Shown in pieces: positions 1 to 13,700 of a stretch of 64,000 nucleotides of DNA. The notes under the pieces are model-generated. The model saw only the letters and a program-made list of their open reading frames with translations, was not told where the DNA came from and made no database searches. The stretch's first letter is position 1; each line of letters begins with the position of its first letter. The DNA is from Loripinus fragilis. Taxonomy: Eukaryota > Mollusca > Bivalvia > Lucinida > Lucinidae. The translations under genes were made by a program, and so were the position numbers. Location of the stretch: contig OZ026520.1 of assembly GCA_964019695.1 (NCBI GenBank), positions 24,132,130-24,196,129 of the forward strand. Direction: 5' to 3'.

Positions 1-530
1 GATTTTCTCTCATAGACCTGCTTTCTAAATCAACGACCTTTGTTTCTAACTTAGATTTCTTATCTTCTAAGGTCTTACAGATGGATTTCAGTGATTTTAT
101 TTCAGTTTTGGTTTTCTCTAGTTCCTTCTTTCTATCATCACTTTCACTATTGATAATCGTACACGAGTCTTCAACTTCATTCACTTTGATGTCCATGCTG
201 TTGACCTTAGTCTCTAGATGACACACTTTTAACCCTTAAAGCGCCACCTATAATTTGCAGCAGACGACAATTTCAAATTTTGCCATTGTTTCAAAAATAA
301 CAAATAAGGCATGATATTTCATGAGAATCGTCTGCTGGCAGACGATTCTCATGAAATATCATTCCTTATTTAATTCGAAAATTAGGAAAGATGTCGCAAA
401 ATTTGTCTTCTGCTGCAGTCGTGATTGGCGCTTTAAGGGTTAAACTGGTCATATTCACAGTCTGTTCAATTTTATCATGCTTGGCCATAGACAGTTTAAT
501 TTCTTTTACATCTTTAATGAGATCAACCAT
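1..530 (-). pseudogene. LINE ORF1-like coiled-coil fragment, split by a MITE
   Basis: On the - strand an ATG at 530-528 opens a frame that runs off the window start. It is interrupted only by the element at 233-439. Reading across one TTAA copy, the frame continues with no stop for about 105 codons. The translation is rich in K, E, D, L and I with heptad-like spacing (coiled coil). It ends in a 'DLESRSMREN' stretch, which resembles the junction after the coiled coil in ORF1 proteins of many non-LTR retrotransposons, where an RNA-binding part usually follows. A stop (TGA) lies in frame just upstream of the ATG, so 530 is a plausible true start. It could instead be an exon of a host coiled-coil gene. 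The rest lies outside the window. Confidence 0.5.
233..439. mobile_element. piggyBac-like MITE, 207 bp, TTAA target duplication
   Basis: The ends are inverted repeats (CCCTTAAAGCGCCA and its complement, perfect for 14 bp, then a degenerate continuation with GCAGCAGA). TTAA lies directly outside both ends (229-232 and 440-443). CCC-type ends with TTAA duplication are the signature of piggyBac-type transposition. The centre is a near-perfect palindrome around 317-364. It has no coding capacity. It sits inside the coding frame described for 1-530, and removing it with one TTAA restores that frame. Confidence 0.75.
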
Positions 531-540
531 CGTATACAGT

Positions 541-1354
541 CAAATCCCCAGGACCTGGAGCCGCCACTAGGGTTGGCATTAACTTGAAAACGGGCCTGGA
601 TGGTTTGGAACAGAACAGAGCAGAGCAGAACATTATCTTGATCTTAGTCTCAGGCCACATACATGACATAGAGATACAATGTACATAGCATAAGACTTGG
701 TATAGTTGGGGTTTTTTCTTCTTCTAAATGCAAAGCTGTTGTACAGATAGGTACTTTTGGCTGCTCTCATTCATTTGTCAGCGAAGTATCATTGAGAGGG
801 CGCGGGGTCAACCATCAGATTCTGAATGTTATCCTCTCAGCAATGTTTCATGTTCATGTATTGCAAGGAAACTTGTTATGAGAATTGTTTTCTGTCAGAA
901 GACCGGGGACAGCAGTGGGTGAAATTAATTGGATATATACATGTTATATACACGGGACTACACGGGAGTGAGTGGTTCGCAAGTCATTTTGTTTCAATAT
1001 CTAGTACGGATACCTATGACCTTCATTTGTAGATGAAGGTCTTGGATCTGTACCAGCTATTTAATAAATGACAGACCTAACATTTTATGATATCGCGTGT
1101 TACTGTAGAACTACCTTCAGTTTATATCATGTATTTGCATAAATGTAGCACCCTTTTGGGCATTTCTTCTCAAGCAATTAAAAAAGCGCACAAGTTACAA
1201 ACATGTTTTGAAAGGTAGCTTTGGTGATTAGTCATGATCTATAAAACAGCAGTATAAAACGTCGGGATGTCAAACAGTGTGAATCCAGATCAGGACCAAC
1301 GCTCTGTCGGACCTGACTTGGATCCGGACTGCTTGTATATAATTCACTAAACAT
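541..1354. other. Intergenic, no gene seen
   Basis: No supported coding region. Two short open frames (728-922, 826-1032) have no recognisable content. A partial hairpin at about 1262-1332 (a TCCAGATCAGGACC-type arm and its complement) belongs to a dispersed family also present near 23470-23560 and 41740-41830. Confidence 0.5.
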
Positions 1355-1480
1355 ATCAGAAGAAATGCTAGATGCTCCTCAGGAAAAGTGTTGTTGTTTT
1401 CACTACATTAATAAATGTTAATGTGTAGGCTATAAACATTGTTATATGTTTAATGCTGAATAAATATATTGTATTGTATA
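1355..1480. repeat. Dispersed repeat copy shared with the 44-49 kb element
   Basis: The segment matches about 45410-45535 closely (shared blocks 'atgctcctcaggaaaa', 'tatgtttaatgctgaataaa', 'tatattgtatt'). That second copy lies inside the 5-kb TIR element at 44103-49111, so this is probably a fragment of the same family upstream of the SPRY gene. Confidence 0.6.
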
Positions 1481-1486
1481 TAAGGG
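1477..1486 (+). promoter_or_regulatory. Candidate TATA box of the SPRY gene
   Basis: TATATAAGGG lies 205 bp upstream of the predicted start codon. A start site about 30 bp downstream would give a 5' leader of roughly 180 nt. The TATA motif lies at the edge of a dispersed repeat copy, so the core promoter may be repeat-derived. No initiator or other element confirms it. Confidence 0.3.
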
Positions 1487-1690
1487 CTCTTTGTCCACTT
1501 ATAACGGCTCAATAATTAAATCTTGCGTCCACAATAGACTGACCAGGCCGAGCTTGTGTTTATACACAGAATGGTTGTAACTATGGCAGGACAAAAACAT
1601 TAGTAGCGTTACCCATTATTTCGATCCGCCTATCCAGATATCGGAAGATTGGTCAGTTGTTTTTCAAGGCCCGGAGTGGCTCCAGCGAAA

Positions 1691-1748
1691 ATGGGCTTTT
1701 CTAAATTAAACGTCTTCCTTTTATTCTTAGGAATTGTACTTATCTCCG
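1691..1748 (+). CDS. SPRY gene exon 1: signal peptide
   Basis: ATG at 1691 encodes [19 protein letters not shown], a short basic start followed by a hydrophobic core, as in signal peptides. The exon ends in TCC G with donor gtaggt, leaving one base (phase 1). Phase 1 fits both exon 2 and exon 4. A second possible donor lies 4 bp downstream (gtgatg). The exon is supported by phase and by the signal-peptide pattern, not by homology. Confidence 0.55.
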
Positions 1749-4700
1749 GTAGGTGATGATATTTTGAGCCGTGACGTGTGATTTCAAACAATGTGGTATT
1801 TTGATAAGTGTAGACGCAGGCGAGCCTGCGCAGCTTTCTGTTAAGCTTAGAAACTCCAAAGTGTGTTCAGTTAGTAGCTTAACAGTCAAAGAATGTCCAA
1901 GCGACTAGCAAAGGCTCTGATCAGACTGCACATCTGTGCATGCTGATCTGAGGCTTTGCTGGTCGCACATACCACATTGTTGGAAATCTCATACGCGGCT
2001 ATTTTTATCTCTATCTGTTGGCTGTTTAAGCTTTATATGATTTTGCTATTTTGCGTATGACATATGCAAAATCCGCACTGTCAACGTACATGGGCAGCTA
2101 TCTAGTGGGCCTACATTTCTAAAATTTAGACTGAGTCATCATCTATGTGTCTTGTTTATGTGTGCGAGCAGTGAAAGCTCTGACGAGTCTGTGCGTATGC
2201 GCTGACTCGTCTGAGCCTTCGCTGCTCGCCTATGCAATATTTGTTCCTTTGTTTTGCTTTTTAATGTATTCACAATATCGAATAGTTTGTATTTATTTTT
2301 AATAAGGATAGAATTCTGAACCCACTGGGGACAGTTTCAGTTTACAGCTACAATACATTTGAAATTATGATATGGGCATCGACGCGAGTAAACATGTCTC
2401 CGGGGTTTGCGAGCAACAAAGGCGCAGACCAGCCTGCAGATCCGCGCAATCTGTTCAGCGCCTTTGCTGTTCGCTTTTATATAAACTTACTACAAGTGAA
2501 TTTCCCTATTTTTAATAAAGGTCAAACTTAGAGTCCTTTCTGTGCGGCGATGTGTCCGAAATTATCTTCGAAGAGCAAAGTCACCAGCGGATCTATCTGA
2601 CGTTTAAGTGGCTCTTCTGTAGTTTTATGCTTTAATACACTTAAACCATTGAAATTCTGAGATGACCCTGGCAACACGCAACTATAAGCATTTATTAAAG
2701 TCCACGAGGAGGGACGAGAATATGCGTGTGTACTTAACCCTTGCCAGCCCAATGGAATATTCCATAAAGCTATATACAATAAAGTCAGGACGGTCTATTG
2801 TATATATTTAGGGGTCAAAGGTTATATTTTCATTGTGTATCTTTCTCAGAAGATCTATTTTCTCCTAGCAAACAGTGCAGACCCTGATGAAATGTCGCAT
2901 AATGTGGCATTTCATCTGGGTCTTCACTGTTTTGCCAAAATACCCATTTAGGGGTTTCTGGTCCGCAAAAGATTAAATTATATACATGTACACTTGACAT
3001 AATACCCATTACCTCAATAACTTATAACGATTTTAGAATTCTCAGAACATATCCCATGTACAGCTCATTCATTTATTATTGATAGCCAAGTGACCTGAAA
3101 GTTTGTATGATTGTCCTCCAATGTAACAAGACTGCGACTACACCTGGAAATTATGTGCATTTTACCGTCAAGTGTGACTCGTTATTAGCGAAACCTCAAG
3201 TAAACAACTAAAGGGGTAGGGGGCATCATCGGCCCGTCAGTGAAACGCCATTTAAAGCGGGCCATCATCGGCCCGTCAGCGAAATGCAATTTAAAACGGA
3301 CCATCATCGTACATGTATGCTGGCTAGGGCGACGTCTGCTACTTGCGTTCACGGTGTCATTCTAAGGTGCGTTTCATAATCGAATGATGCAAGTGTTTCG
3401 GAATTATACCACCCTTACCAACTTTAGCACGAATATCTCGTGAGGTGCAAGGTCTACACTGATGTAGGTGGTATAAAATAGTTATACCATGTCTGTCCAC
3501 ATGTACGTAAGATAAAGCGAGTGGATTATCTCCACGTACAGGCGGACAACCAATGGTATAACTAGTTTATAGTCGCTACCATGAATAAAGTACAGAATAA
3601 AAAGGACGCCATTTGATTTTCAAGGAAACCACCTATTGTAGAGAAGTAAGCTGACATGGTGCAAGTGGTACGTGTACCTTGGCACATGAAACCAAACAAT
3701 AAGTGACTTGCGATGAGTTGAGCAAACCGACTAGATTGTTCTAGCTACACTCAAATGCCCTCAAATCTGAACAACAGCCCTCGAGTGTGTCTAATCCGGA
3801 ATCCGGGCAAATGGATACGTATATACTTCCACAAAACGCCTGAGGCCTGACCTTAACGGTAAATGAATTGAATGAATCGAGGGTCATTACATAGAGGTCG
3901 TGGTAGAAGTATACTTAGTATTGCTTTGTTGTACACAAACGCATCGTTCGGTTTTCCGCCCACGCACACGCAAACGCTAAAATTGCGACGCGCGTAAAAT
4001 ATCGACGGCCTACATGGCAATCTTAAGCTTGATAAAATATAGAGATCGAGCCGCGTAGCGTTGTCGGTAGCGTGTCTGACTGCAGATCCAGGGGTCGCGA
4101 GTTCGATCCCGGCCCGCCTCCGTTGATAATGAAATAATTTCTACGGCCCTTCTCCTCCCTTCAGCTGATTCAAGCAGGGTTGTTGTCAGTTACAAGCGAA
4201 AGTATGTGCTTAGTCAAGCTTGCCCAACAAAAAAGTGCGGTTTGGTGAACTGACCATCCCGACATGACCATAGTTGTTGACTGGGACGTAAATCATCAAC
4301 AAAAAAGTATAGAAATGGTAAAGCGATTAGCCAAAAATAGCGAAAAATGGACAACGTTCTTTATGACATAATCTTTGTTAAAATTGTTCGATTGGGTTTA
4401 GTAGATTTTAGAAAAAGTTTCGAATGGGCCTCAACGCGAGAAAACCTGTCTTCGGGGTTTGCGAACAACAAAGGCGCAGACCAGCCTGCGCATCCGTGCA
4501 GTCTGATCAGCGCCTTTGTTTTTCGCTAAATAGAAAATATCATATCTAGACTTGCTACAAGCGAAGTTTCAATCTTCTAGCTAGTCTCTGTAGCTGAGCA
4601 GGCTGGTTTGAATGTCACTTTTTCGGAACCACCGAAGACAGATTTTCTCGCGTCGGGCCCACTGCTTACACAAAACCAATTCCAAGATCGATATATTGAA

Positions 4701-7700
4701 TACTGTTATATGTGAAGAAATTACCCCCAAGGCACAACGATTATTCTGTGTCGTTCAAATTGATTTGTTAATCGAATGTGGTCATTTCTTTTGATATTTG
4801 TTATTTATATAAAAGATTATTATATAATAATCTTTTATACAAATAAAATCGTCGCAAAAAGCGTTTTACGGGTATCAAAGGCGCAGATATCGCGGATTGA
4901 GCGTGTTTCAAATGTTTTTGAGCTGGCCAATAAAGGTATTTACATAAAGATCAGTGCAGTCAAATTGCCTTCGTGAATCTGCAAGCATACCGATTCATGA
5001 ACTAAGCATTATGATACTTATTGCATGTCATGAATGATTCTATGCAAGAATTAATTAGAAACGTCATAATCTAGGTATGTCTGTTAAAGTAGCATTGACG
5101 TTACAAATCACACACTGCAACTAGGCATGTTTTATACTGTTAAAGTCTGTTACCTTTTACTTCATAGGCTATTTTTAGGCAACATTGAAAACAATTCTTT
5201 AAAATTTAGGTAAAGTTCTGAATACATGTACTTTTGAAAATATTATGAAAAATGGATGCTCTATTTTCCATAATATTCCCAAATACATAGTATTTCAAAG
5301 GCATCAAAAAAGTCTTATCACGGAGTAAATTGTTAAAGTGTTTTAAAGTTATGTTTCTTGTACTGATGTATCATATCGTTCTTTATTTTACAGAGGTATC
5401 TGGGTGAGTATTATCTTATTTCTTTGTAGAACCACTTTCGGTGAGCCTTCAGGTGCTCCCGTCATAAAATACACACACAAACCATAAACCCTCCTGGCCA
5501 AGTACTGGTTACTACCCAGGAAAAGTCACATAAAGTTTTTTTTTACTTGCAAGAACTTTTAGAAAGCAAGTGAATATGGCCAGGAAATGCCACAAGCACA
5601 CCACATACCAACCCATGGCACCGCCAGGAAGAGGCACAGAACATCAACAGCCATCTGGCAACAATAAGAAAATAAAAAGCAAAGCAACCAGCTATCTGTT
5701 TCTTCCTCAGCGAGGTAATTGCAAAACAAGAAAGGAAATTCACATACCAATGCATACAAGATCGAGTGATCCCTATGTAAGCTCGCTGTCGGAACAATCT
5801 GTTCCACATCGCTACCCAAGTGGGATAAGCGTAACTGATACGAGATTAGCCACACGAGGCAGGCTTCTAATGCGAGATAACCTACACGCAACATTTTTGG
5901 CGCACGACTGTAGTCTTTCGAAACGAATGTTGAATTGTTCAAACAGTCAGGAAAGTTTTCAATAATTAAAACTGCGCATCTTACTTATAACATTTATTCA
6001 ATGCTTTGAACATGCTGAGTGCATTTGATTGACATGGCAATGCGTGACAGAATGCACTGGGACCTGGAGTCTTGGCGATGTAAAAAACAAACACATTTTT
6101 CTCAACAAACTTACTTACTCAAGTTACTGTTGCTGAAAAGCTAGTTCTTGTAAATCCATTTTGATGAAATAACCATTTGTTCGTTGTTTAATGTGCTGTT
6201 TGTTCGCTGTTTCAAGTTGATTTGCACAGCTCACGTCATTGACTGTTAACATCAACCCCAGCGACGTCACCAATAAATAATATACAGTACGCCGGTAAAT
6301 GTAAAACTGGTATATGAGAAAAATAATTGATTATACTGTTCAGTGGTTCCATAAAAATCCCAATCCTTTGGGCTACAGTTCAGTGGGAAACTCAGCAAGC
6401 CTCGTTTCCCACTAGAACGGGGGCCCTCGGGTTGGGATTTTCCTGTCCCCACTGAACACCAATGATGGATTCTTTTTATCTCACAGCTGTTAAAACAACG
6501 GAAATCTCGATCTGATGTGCGAGAAATAATGTTATGACCACACGTTACATAACACTTTCAGCGGGAACAAGTACCCTCATGGCGACGTCCGTTACAACAG
6601 TGCAAATGTTCAGTGAATTTATTAAACGAATTGAGAAAAAGAGATACAATGCGAGGCTTGCGGAGCGTTTTTATCTCTTTTTTGCAACGAGTTCAATAAA
6701 TTCAATATTACAGCAGCACGAATGTTAGATTCTATTTACCACATGACATTGAAATTAATTAAAATGGCATTTTGGCGTGAAAAAGTCAAGATTTTGCCAG
6801 AGAACATATCACACTTCGTCTCGTGTGATCCGATGTTCCTGGCGCAGCCACTCGACGTGATCCTACCCATGAGATCAAGTGACTAAAGTATTGCGTGGCG
6901 TTATATCAATTTCAGACGCGACGTCATGTGATAATTAGAATTGTTATGACAGAAAACAAAGTCATTTTACTAATAGATGTCTTTTGTCTAGGTGTCATCT
7001 TTGAATTGTTTAATGTTTGTTGATCAATATTATTCTTGTGTTTGCTGTACAAAATAAGAAACAGGCTAGATCAGCCTCTAGATTAGATATTAGAACAACA
7101 AAGTTATATTTCTAGCTGATATCAATTGCAATAATAAACATAATGGCTGAGGCATTTTGTGCAGCTGATTTAAAAGTGTAGTTATTTTACATGCATGATG
7201 AATACTTTCGTCTGTTTAGACTTTAAATGCAACTGGTAACCATGACAAACTTTTGAAAACGTTAAGCCAGATTGAAATTGATTCGACAATTATATTCCAT
7301 AATGACATTGACGTGAGAATACCTGTCTTCAGGTTTTCCATCAAGTATTCTAAGCCCATTCATGTCCAGTTGGTACTTAAAAGTACCGTCACAATGGTAC
7401 GGTAATTTTGAGTTTGGACATATGGAAAAGTATAAAGCTAAATGTTTTAGCTCAAAATATTGTTAGTGGCACGAAACCAGTGCATGCACTTAGTACTTAG
7501 AACATGTAAAAGCAAGAAAACAACCATTTTTCATTTCTAATGACATTCAATATATCAACATAAATTTCTAATGGCATTCAATATATCAACGTACAATTCT
7601 AATGACATTCAATATATCAACAAAAGTTCTAATGGAATTCAAAATATCAACATACATTTCTCATGACATTCAATATATCATCATACATTTCTAGTGACAT

Positions 7701-10700
7701 TCAATATATCCAAATACATTTCTTATGACATTCAATATGTCCACATACATTTCTAATGACATTCAATATATCCACAATCAAAATGACATTCAAAAATCAT
7801 CATACATTTCTAATGACATTCAATTTTCCAACGTACATTTCTAATGACATTCAAAAATTCATCATACATTTCTAATGACATTAAAAAAATCAACATACAT
7901 TTCTAATGGCATTAAATATACCAGCATACATTTTAATGACATTCAAAAAATTAACACATATATCTTATGACATTAGAAAACTTAACATATATTCTTATGG
8001 CATTCGATATATCATCATACATTTCTATTACAGTCATAATACCAACATACATTTCTAATGGCATTCAATATACTAACATACATTTCTAATGACATGATAA
8101 AATCAACATATGTTTCTAACGGCATTCAGTATATCAACATCAATTTCTAATGGCATTCAATATATCAACATATTCTATATTTGATCCAATGTCCAGCAAA
8201 AAGTACAAGTTGGCATGTGGCATATGCGCCCTTCGAAAACTCAGATAAGCTCGTCCATGCAGTCTGATCAGATTCTTTGGTAGAGCTCTATGGGTAGTCA
8301 AGGATCCAACGGTTCCTCAGGCAGATAACTAAGACTCTGGTCAGACTGTGTGAATGCAAAGACTGATTTGAATCTTCAGTGTACGCATATGCCAACTTGT
8401 GTCTTATGTTGAATACCCGATCAAATATTGGAAACTTGACCATAATAGATAAAATAGGTTGTTATACAACTGGAAATAATCCTGTCCCCTGATTGGCCCA
8501 CTTTGTCTTCATAAATCTCAATGTCTGCCTAAAACTGGTCTAAACTGGCCCACGTAATAGTTATACCATGGGTTGTCCGCCTGTACGTGGAGATAATCCA
8601 CGTGCTTTAGCGAGTGGATTATCTTACGTACAGGTGGACAAACATGGTATAAGTATTATATACCACCTACATCAGTGTATACGTTGCACATCACGGGATC
8701 TTTAATGCTTAAGTTGGTAAGGGTGGTATAAAGGTGTATATTGGATTTAAACCAGCTGAAATGAGTTTCCAGAAGTCGATATTGTTACACTTCTCCAATA
8801 TTGCCCTCTAGAGAGATAAAACAGCATGATGATTATGAAACTAGCATGGGCTGCGTGAAATTTACATGATTTGCTGTTTCATCTCCCAACAGGTAAATTA
8901 TAGACTTTAATGAATTTTAATAACAGTTTTCTTTTGTTTTCTTTGTTTACTTTTTTGATCGAATAAAAATGTAAAAAAAAGTATTTTATGATTAAGTTTT
9001 ACATTCCACATTCAGAGAATTTATAGAAATTCAAAAATGCAAAATACCTCATTTAAATAGTTTAATTACAGTTGCTTGTGAGAAAGTCCTTTGGTTGTAT
9101 GAGTGAAAGTAGAATATTTTCATTCATAGTTGAAGTCATATATCACTTTTTCGGGTTTATAAATCCTCATGTCTACCTCATTGAAGTCAATAATTGTATA
9201 ATAATTGCCTTTATAAATACTGTTTCGTAGGAAAATATGTATAAATCATGACATAGTACCATTCAATAAATAGTTCCACAGAAATGAATCCACCTAATAC
9301 AAAGTATAGATGATGTCTAATTCACTTGATACAACGTATAGATGATGTCTCATCTATGTTCACTTTCTTATTTGATCTGTTTCAGAGCACCAATTGAAAA
9401 TGATGGTCTTGATGGAATCACTAACTACCACATTGTGATTGGAGTATTTTTGTTAGGGTGCTTCATTGGTCTAGTTGCCCTGTGTCTAGGAAGTGAAGTT
9501 GATCCAGGTCAGTATATAAGGATCCATCATGAGTGTAAGGATGGAATTGAAAAATATGTCACCGGCTTGTCGGTGATCACGAGGCATCGATTTTTCTATC
9601 CCACCCTCACACAAATAATTGATTCTTTTTCTTGCTCATCCCTTATAGCAGCATTTCATATTGGAAAAAAAACATAAAAATGCTTCCAGAAAATCCTGAA
9701 TTCGCTGAAATGCGACATGGTGACATCATTTTAACATTACAATGACGTCACGGATCGACGTGCGGCCAGAGTGCGGCCAACGTGAGGCTGTTCGTTTTTT
9801 ATCTTTCCTACGAGGTGGTAATGTTAGATAAATAGAATCCATCATTGGTGTTCAGTGGGGACAAGAAAATCCCAACCCGAGGGCCCACCATTCCAGTGGG
9901 AAACGCTTGCCGACTTTCCCTTTGAACAGTGGACCCAAGGGTTGGGATTTTTCTGGAACCACTGAACAATAATGATCGGTTATTTTTCTCATATATCAAT
10001 GCTACATATAGCGACGTACTGTATATCATTTGTTTGTGACGTCACTGAGGTTGGTGTTTACAGTCAATGACGCGCGCTGTATAAATCAACATAAAACAGC
10101 GAATAAATAGCACATAAATTAATGAACAAATGGTTATTTCATCAAAATGGATTTACAAGAACTAGCTTTTCAGCAATAGTAACCTGCGTAAGTTTGTTGA
10201 GAAAAATGTTGTTATTTTCTACATCGTCAAGACTCCCGGCCAGTGCGTTCAGTCACTCATTGCCCAACACGTCAAACATGTCAATCGCAATGCACTGAGC
10301 ATGTTCAAAGCATTGAATAAAGGGTTTAAGTAAAAATGCGTAGTTTTACTTTATACCACGTTGGAGGCAGACTTTAATCGCTGAAATTTCAACATTGTCA
10401 TTTTTCCTGACTGTCTCAACAATCCTAAAGAATAAAGTCATAAGCAAAAAAAATCGCATGTAGGTTATCTCGCATAAGCAAACAGACCATGTGTGGCTTA
10501 TTTCGTATTAGTTACACTTATCTCATATGGGTAGCGACGTGGGACAAATTTGTCTAACAGGGAGCAAATATAGGGATCACTCGATCTTGAATGCATTGGT
10601 ATGTGAGAAAGAATTATCTCACATGGGTAAAACAACGGAAATCTCAATCTGGTGTGTGAGAAAAATGTATCTCGTTTGGGGTATTTCAACTAATCGTGTT

Positions 10701-13700
10701 TTCATCGGTATATTGACACTGTGTCTAGGTAAGTATATAAAGCTGACACAGGGTCAAAAATTACATTACCTCCTTTTGATATTTCCAAATGATATTTTCA
10801 ATGCATAATAAGTTACCAGGCTCTGTTCAGTACATATAGACAAGATGTCATTGTGATCTACAGAATAAATGAAACACTTTTGGGTTTAAGAAATTTGAAT
10901 CATTATTTTTCGTGATCTTAAAAGCCAATACCTTATGGTAATTCTACTTATAGACAGATATTCCTGTCCAATAGAGATCATTAAAGAATTAACTGATAAG
11001 GGACAGTTTCAGTATCTCACAAAATTAAAGGGTCCTCAAGAGGGAACTTACCTGTATACAACACAATAATAAAGATCAATATATTGATCATAAATTACCT
11101 AATCCATGGGACCACATGGTCATGTGACCACTTTATTGACCCTGTAAGGAAGTCATAATCACCTCATTATGACTGTCCTTTTGATCTGTCCAGTATGACC
11201 CCTGGAGAGAGGCATAATGAGTGGTACCACTATTATTGCTCAAATTTCCATGTCTTTAACTTAAATGGGGCATTGCAATTTTTGGCCCTGGTCAGTGATA
11301 TATATAATGTCAGCCAAGTTTTTTCATCAGTCTAGTGGTCATGTGTCTTGGAAGCGAAGTTGGTCTAGGTCAGTTATATGCATCGCGCGTCTGTGGCATT
11401 TCAACTGAGCGTTATCCACTGGTCTAGGGGCCTTATGTATTGTTAGTGAACTTGGTCCACGTCAGTAATTCACATTGATCGTTTGATGTAATTCAATTAA
11501 AGCTGCATAGTCTGCAACTATTGATCTTCTAATTTTAAAAATAATGTTTTTATTTTTCAAGAACACAGTAAAAATACTCAAATTAAGGTAATCATTTTAC
11601 CATTTTCGTAAATCTTAACAAGTTATCACTATCAAAACAACTGCATTTATGTTAAAATTCAATGGTCTAGAATTATTGGAGGGACGCAAATAATTACCTA
11701 CAAGAGAAATAAACACCTTTTTGATAAGATAATTCACTTTTCCATGCAGTTTTCAGCTGGACTGAACATTTTTACTGTGAAAACATAGCTTAATTCTACT
11801 TTTACAAATGATTTAAAAAGAAAATAAAAATTTTCGAAAAATGTTCATAGTTGCAGAGTATGCAGCTTTAAATTTTGGTTTTCAAGTGTTTAGTTTCTGA
11901 GATGTGCCATGAAAGAAGTCAAAATGGCCTGGTCAGTAATATAAATTGCGTATGTGGTATTCCAACTAAGTTTTTCATTGGTGTAGTGACCACATGTCTT
12001 GTGAGGAAAGTTGGTCCATGCCAGATATAGAGGATCTTGCGTGAGTGCTCATGTTTTATTGAATTTATTAAACGAGTTGAGGAAAAGCGTAAAAATGTGA
12101 GGCTTTTGAAGCAAGCTATCTATCTATATTGGGTTTATCGCATGGCGTTATATTCACTCCAGTGATATATATACATCATGTTTGGAGTAGAATCAATTCG
12201 GTTTTATCATTGGTCAAGTCACCCTGTCTCTGTTAAGCGAAGTTGATCCAGATTAGTTATACCTGGTAAGTTGGAGTACCTTGTTCTACATGTAGTTGGT
12301 ATGTGTCTTGTAAGCAAAATTGGTGCATATCAATAATAGGGCTAGGTTTGGTGTTTGGAGAATCATTTAGGTTACTTTATTGTTTTTATGGGCATAGCAA
12401 GGAAGTTAGTCTAGATGAGTAATATTCATGCTGTTTGTAGAATAACTTCTAGGTTATATTGATTGTCTAGTAACACCAAGTCTTGAAAGTAAAGTTGATC
12501 TTGTTCAATAATATTCACTGTGTTTGACAATATCTTCTGTAGCATGCTTCATTTGTCTAATGACATTGATCTCATTTATTTATACAGAATATGCTCGGAG
12601 AATTTGCTATAAGTTGCTTCATTAGTTTATTGACAAGTATCTTAGCAGTGAATCGTTCTAAGACAGTGATATTCTTCTTGTTATAGAAATTCCCTTAAGT
12701 TACTTTTTTGGTCTAGTGACCCTGTGTCGTTGAAGGTGGTCCATACAGGTCAATAATATTATACATGTGCCATGTATTTGAAACTTGCTACTTGGTTGCG
12801 TTATTGAAGTATTGTCATTCTGTCTTCGAAGCGAAGTTGATCTGTGCCGTGCATATAAATCGTGTGAGATGAATTTGGGCTTATTATTTGTGTCATTGGT
12901 CCTGTGGTCATGTGTCCTGGAAGTGAAGTTGATCCAGGTCAGTAGTATAGATTGTGTTTGGAGTGTATTTCAGCTCAGTTACCGGCGGCACTGTTGGCCT
13001 AGTGTCTTGGAAGAGAAGTGTGTCCAGTTATGTTCATTCTGTTTGGAGGGTTACTGCTAGATTGATTTATTGGTCAAGTGGTCCTGTGTTGTGGAAGCGT
13101 AGTTAGTCCAAATTAGTCATAAACATTGCTTTCTGTGCATGTTTAAGTTGTTCATTGCTCTAGTGATGAATTTGATCCAGGTCACTTATTATATAAGCAT
13201 TGTGTTTTGAGTTTATCTGCCAGGCCACTTAATGGTCTAACAGACAAGTAATATGCATAGTGGTTGGAGTGTTTGGGCTAGTTTGTCATAAGGATGTGTG
13301 TCTTACTCCGCCAGTAATATAAATTATGTTTGGATGTATATCTTATGCTAGATATACATCCAAACACAATTTATATTACTGGCAGAGTAAGACACACAAC
13401 TTCATTAATTGTATGGCCTTCTGTCCTGAAATTGAATTGGATCTAGGTAGTTAGGTTAATAATGTTATGTTGAAATATGTTTATGTTGCTACTTTGGTCC
13501 AATTTCTCTGTACTTTGAATTGAATTTGATTCACGTCAGTAATATGCATCATTTTGGACACTATCCTCTAGGAGCTTTATTGGTCTAGTCTTGAAAGCGT
13601 ATTTGGTCTTGGTCAGAAATATACATTGTTCAGAAATATACATTGTGGTTTGAGTATTCCTGCCAGGTTGCTTCGTTGGTCTTGTGACAGTGGGTCTTGG

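Noticed and set aside
4048..4120. Possible tRNA gene
   Set aside because: A and B boxes are present but the stems are poor and a SINE body follows. The same applies to 50173-50235.
5543..5965. Overlapping 127- and 131-codon frames on opposite strands
   Set aside because: They lie in dispersed repeats with copies at 9806-10650, 22095-22340 and 25760-26000 that do not keep the frame.
7525..8175. CRISPR-like array
   Set aside because: The sequence is eukaryotic and the repeats are contiguous and degenerate with no unique spacers. The 35-, 40- and 54-bp arrays are ordinary minisatellites by structure too.
9342..9677. A stand-alone 111-codon gene around exon 3
   Set aside because: The open frame overruns a strong acceptor on the left and donor on the right. 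The exon reading fits the SPRY gene phase on both sides.
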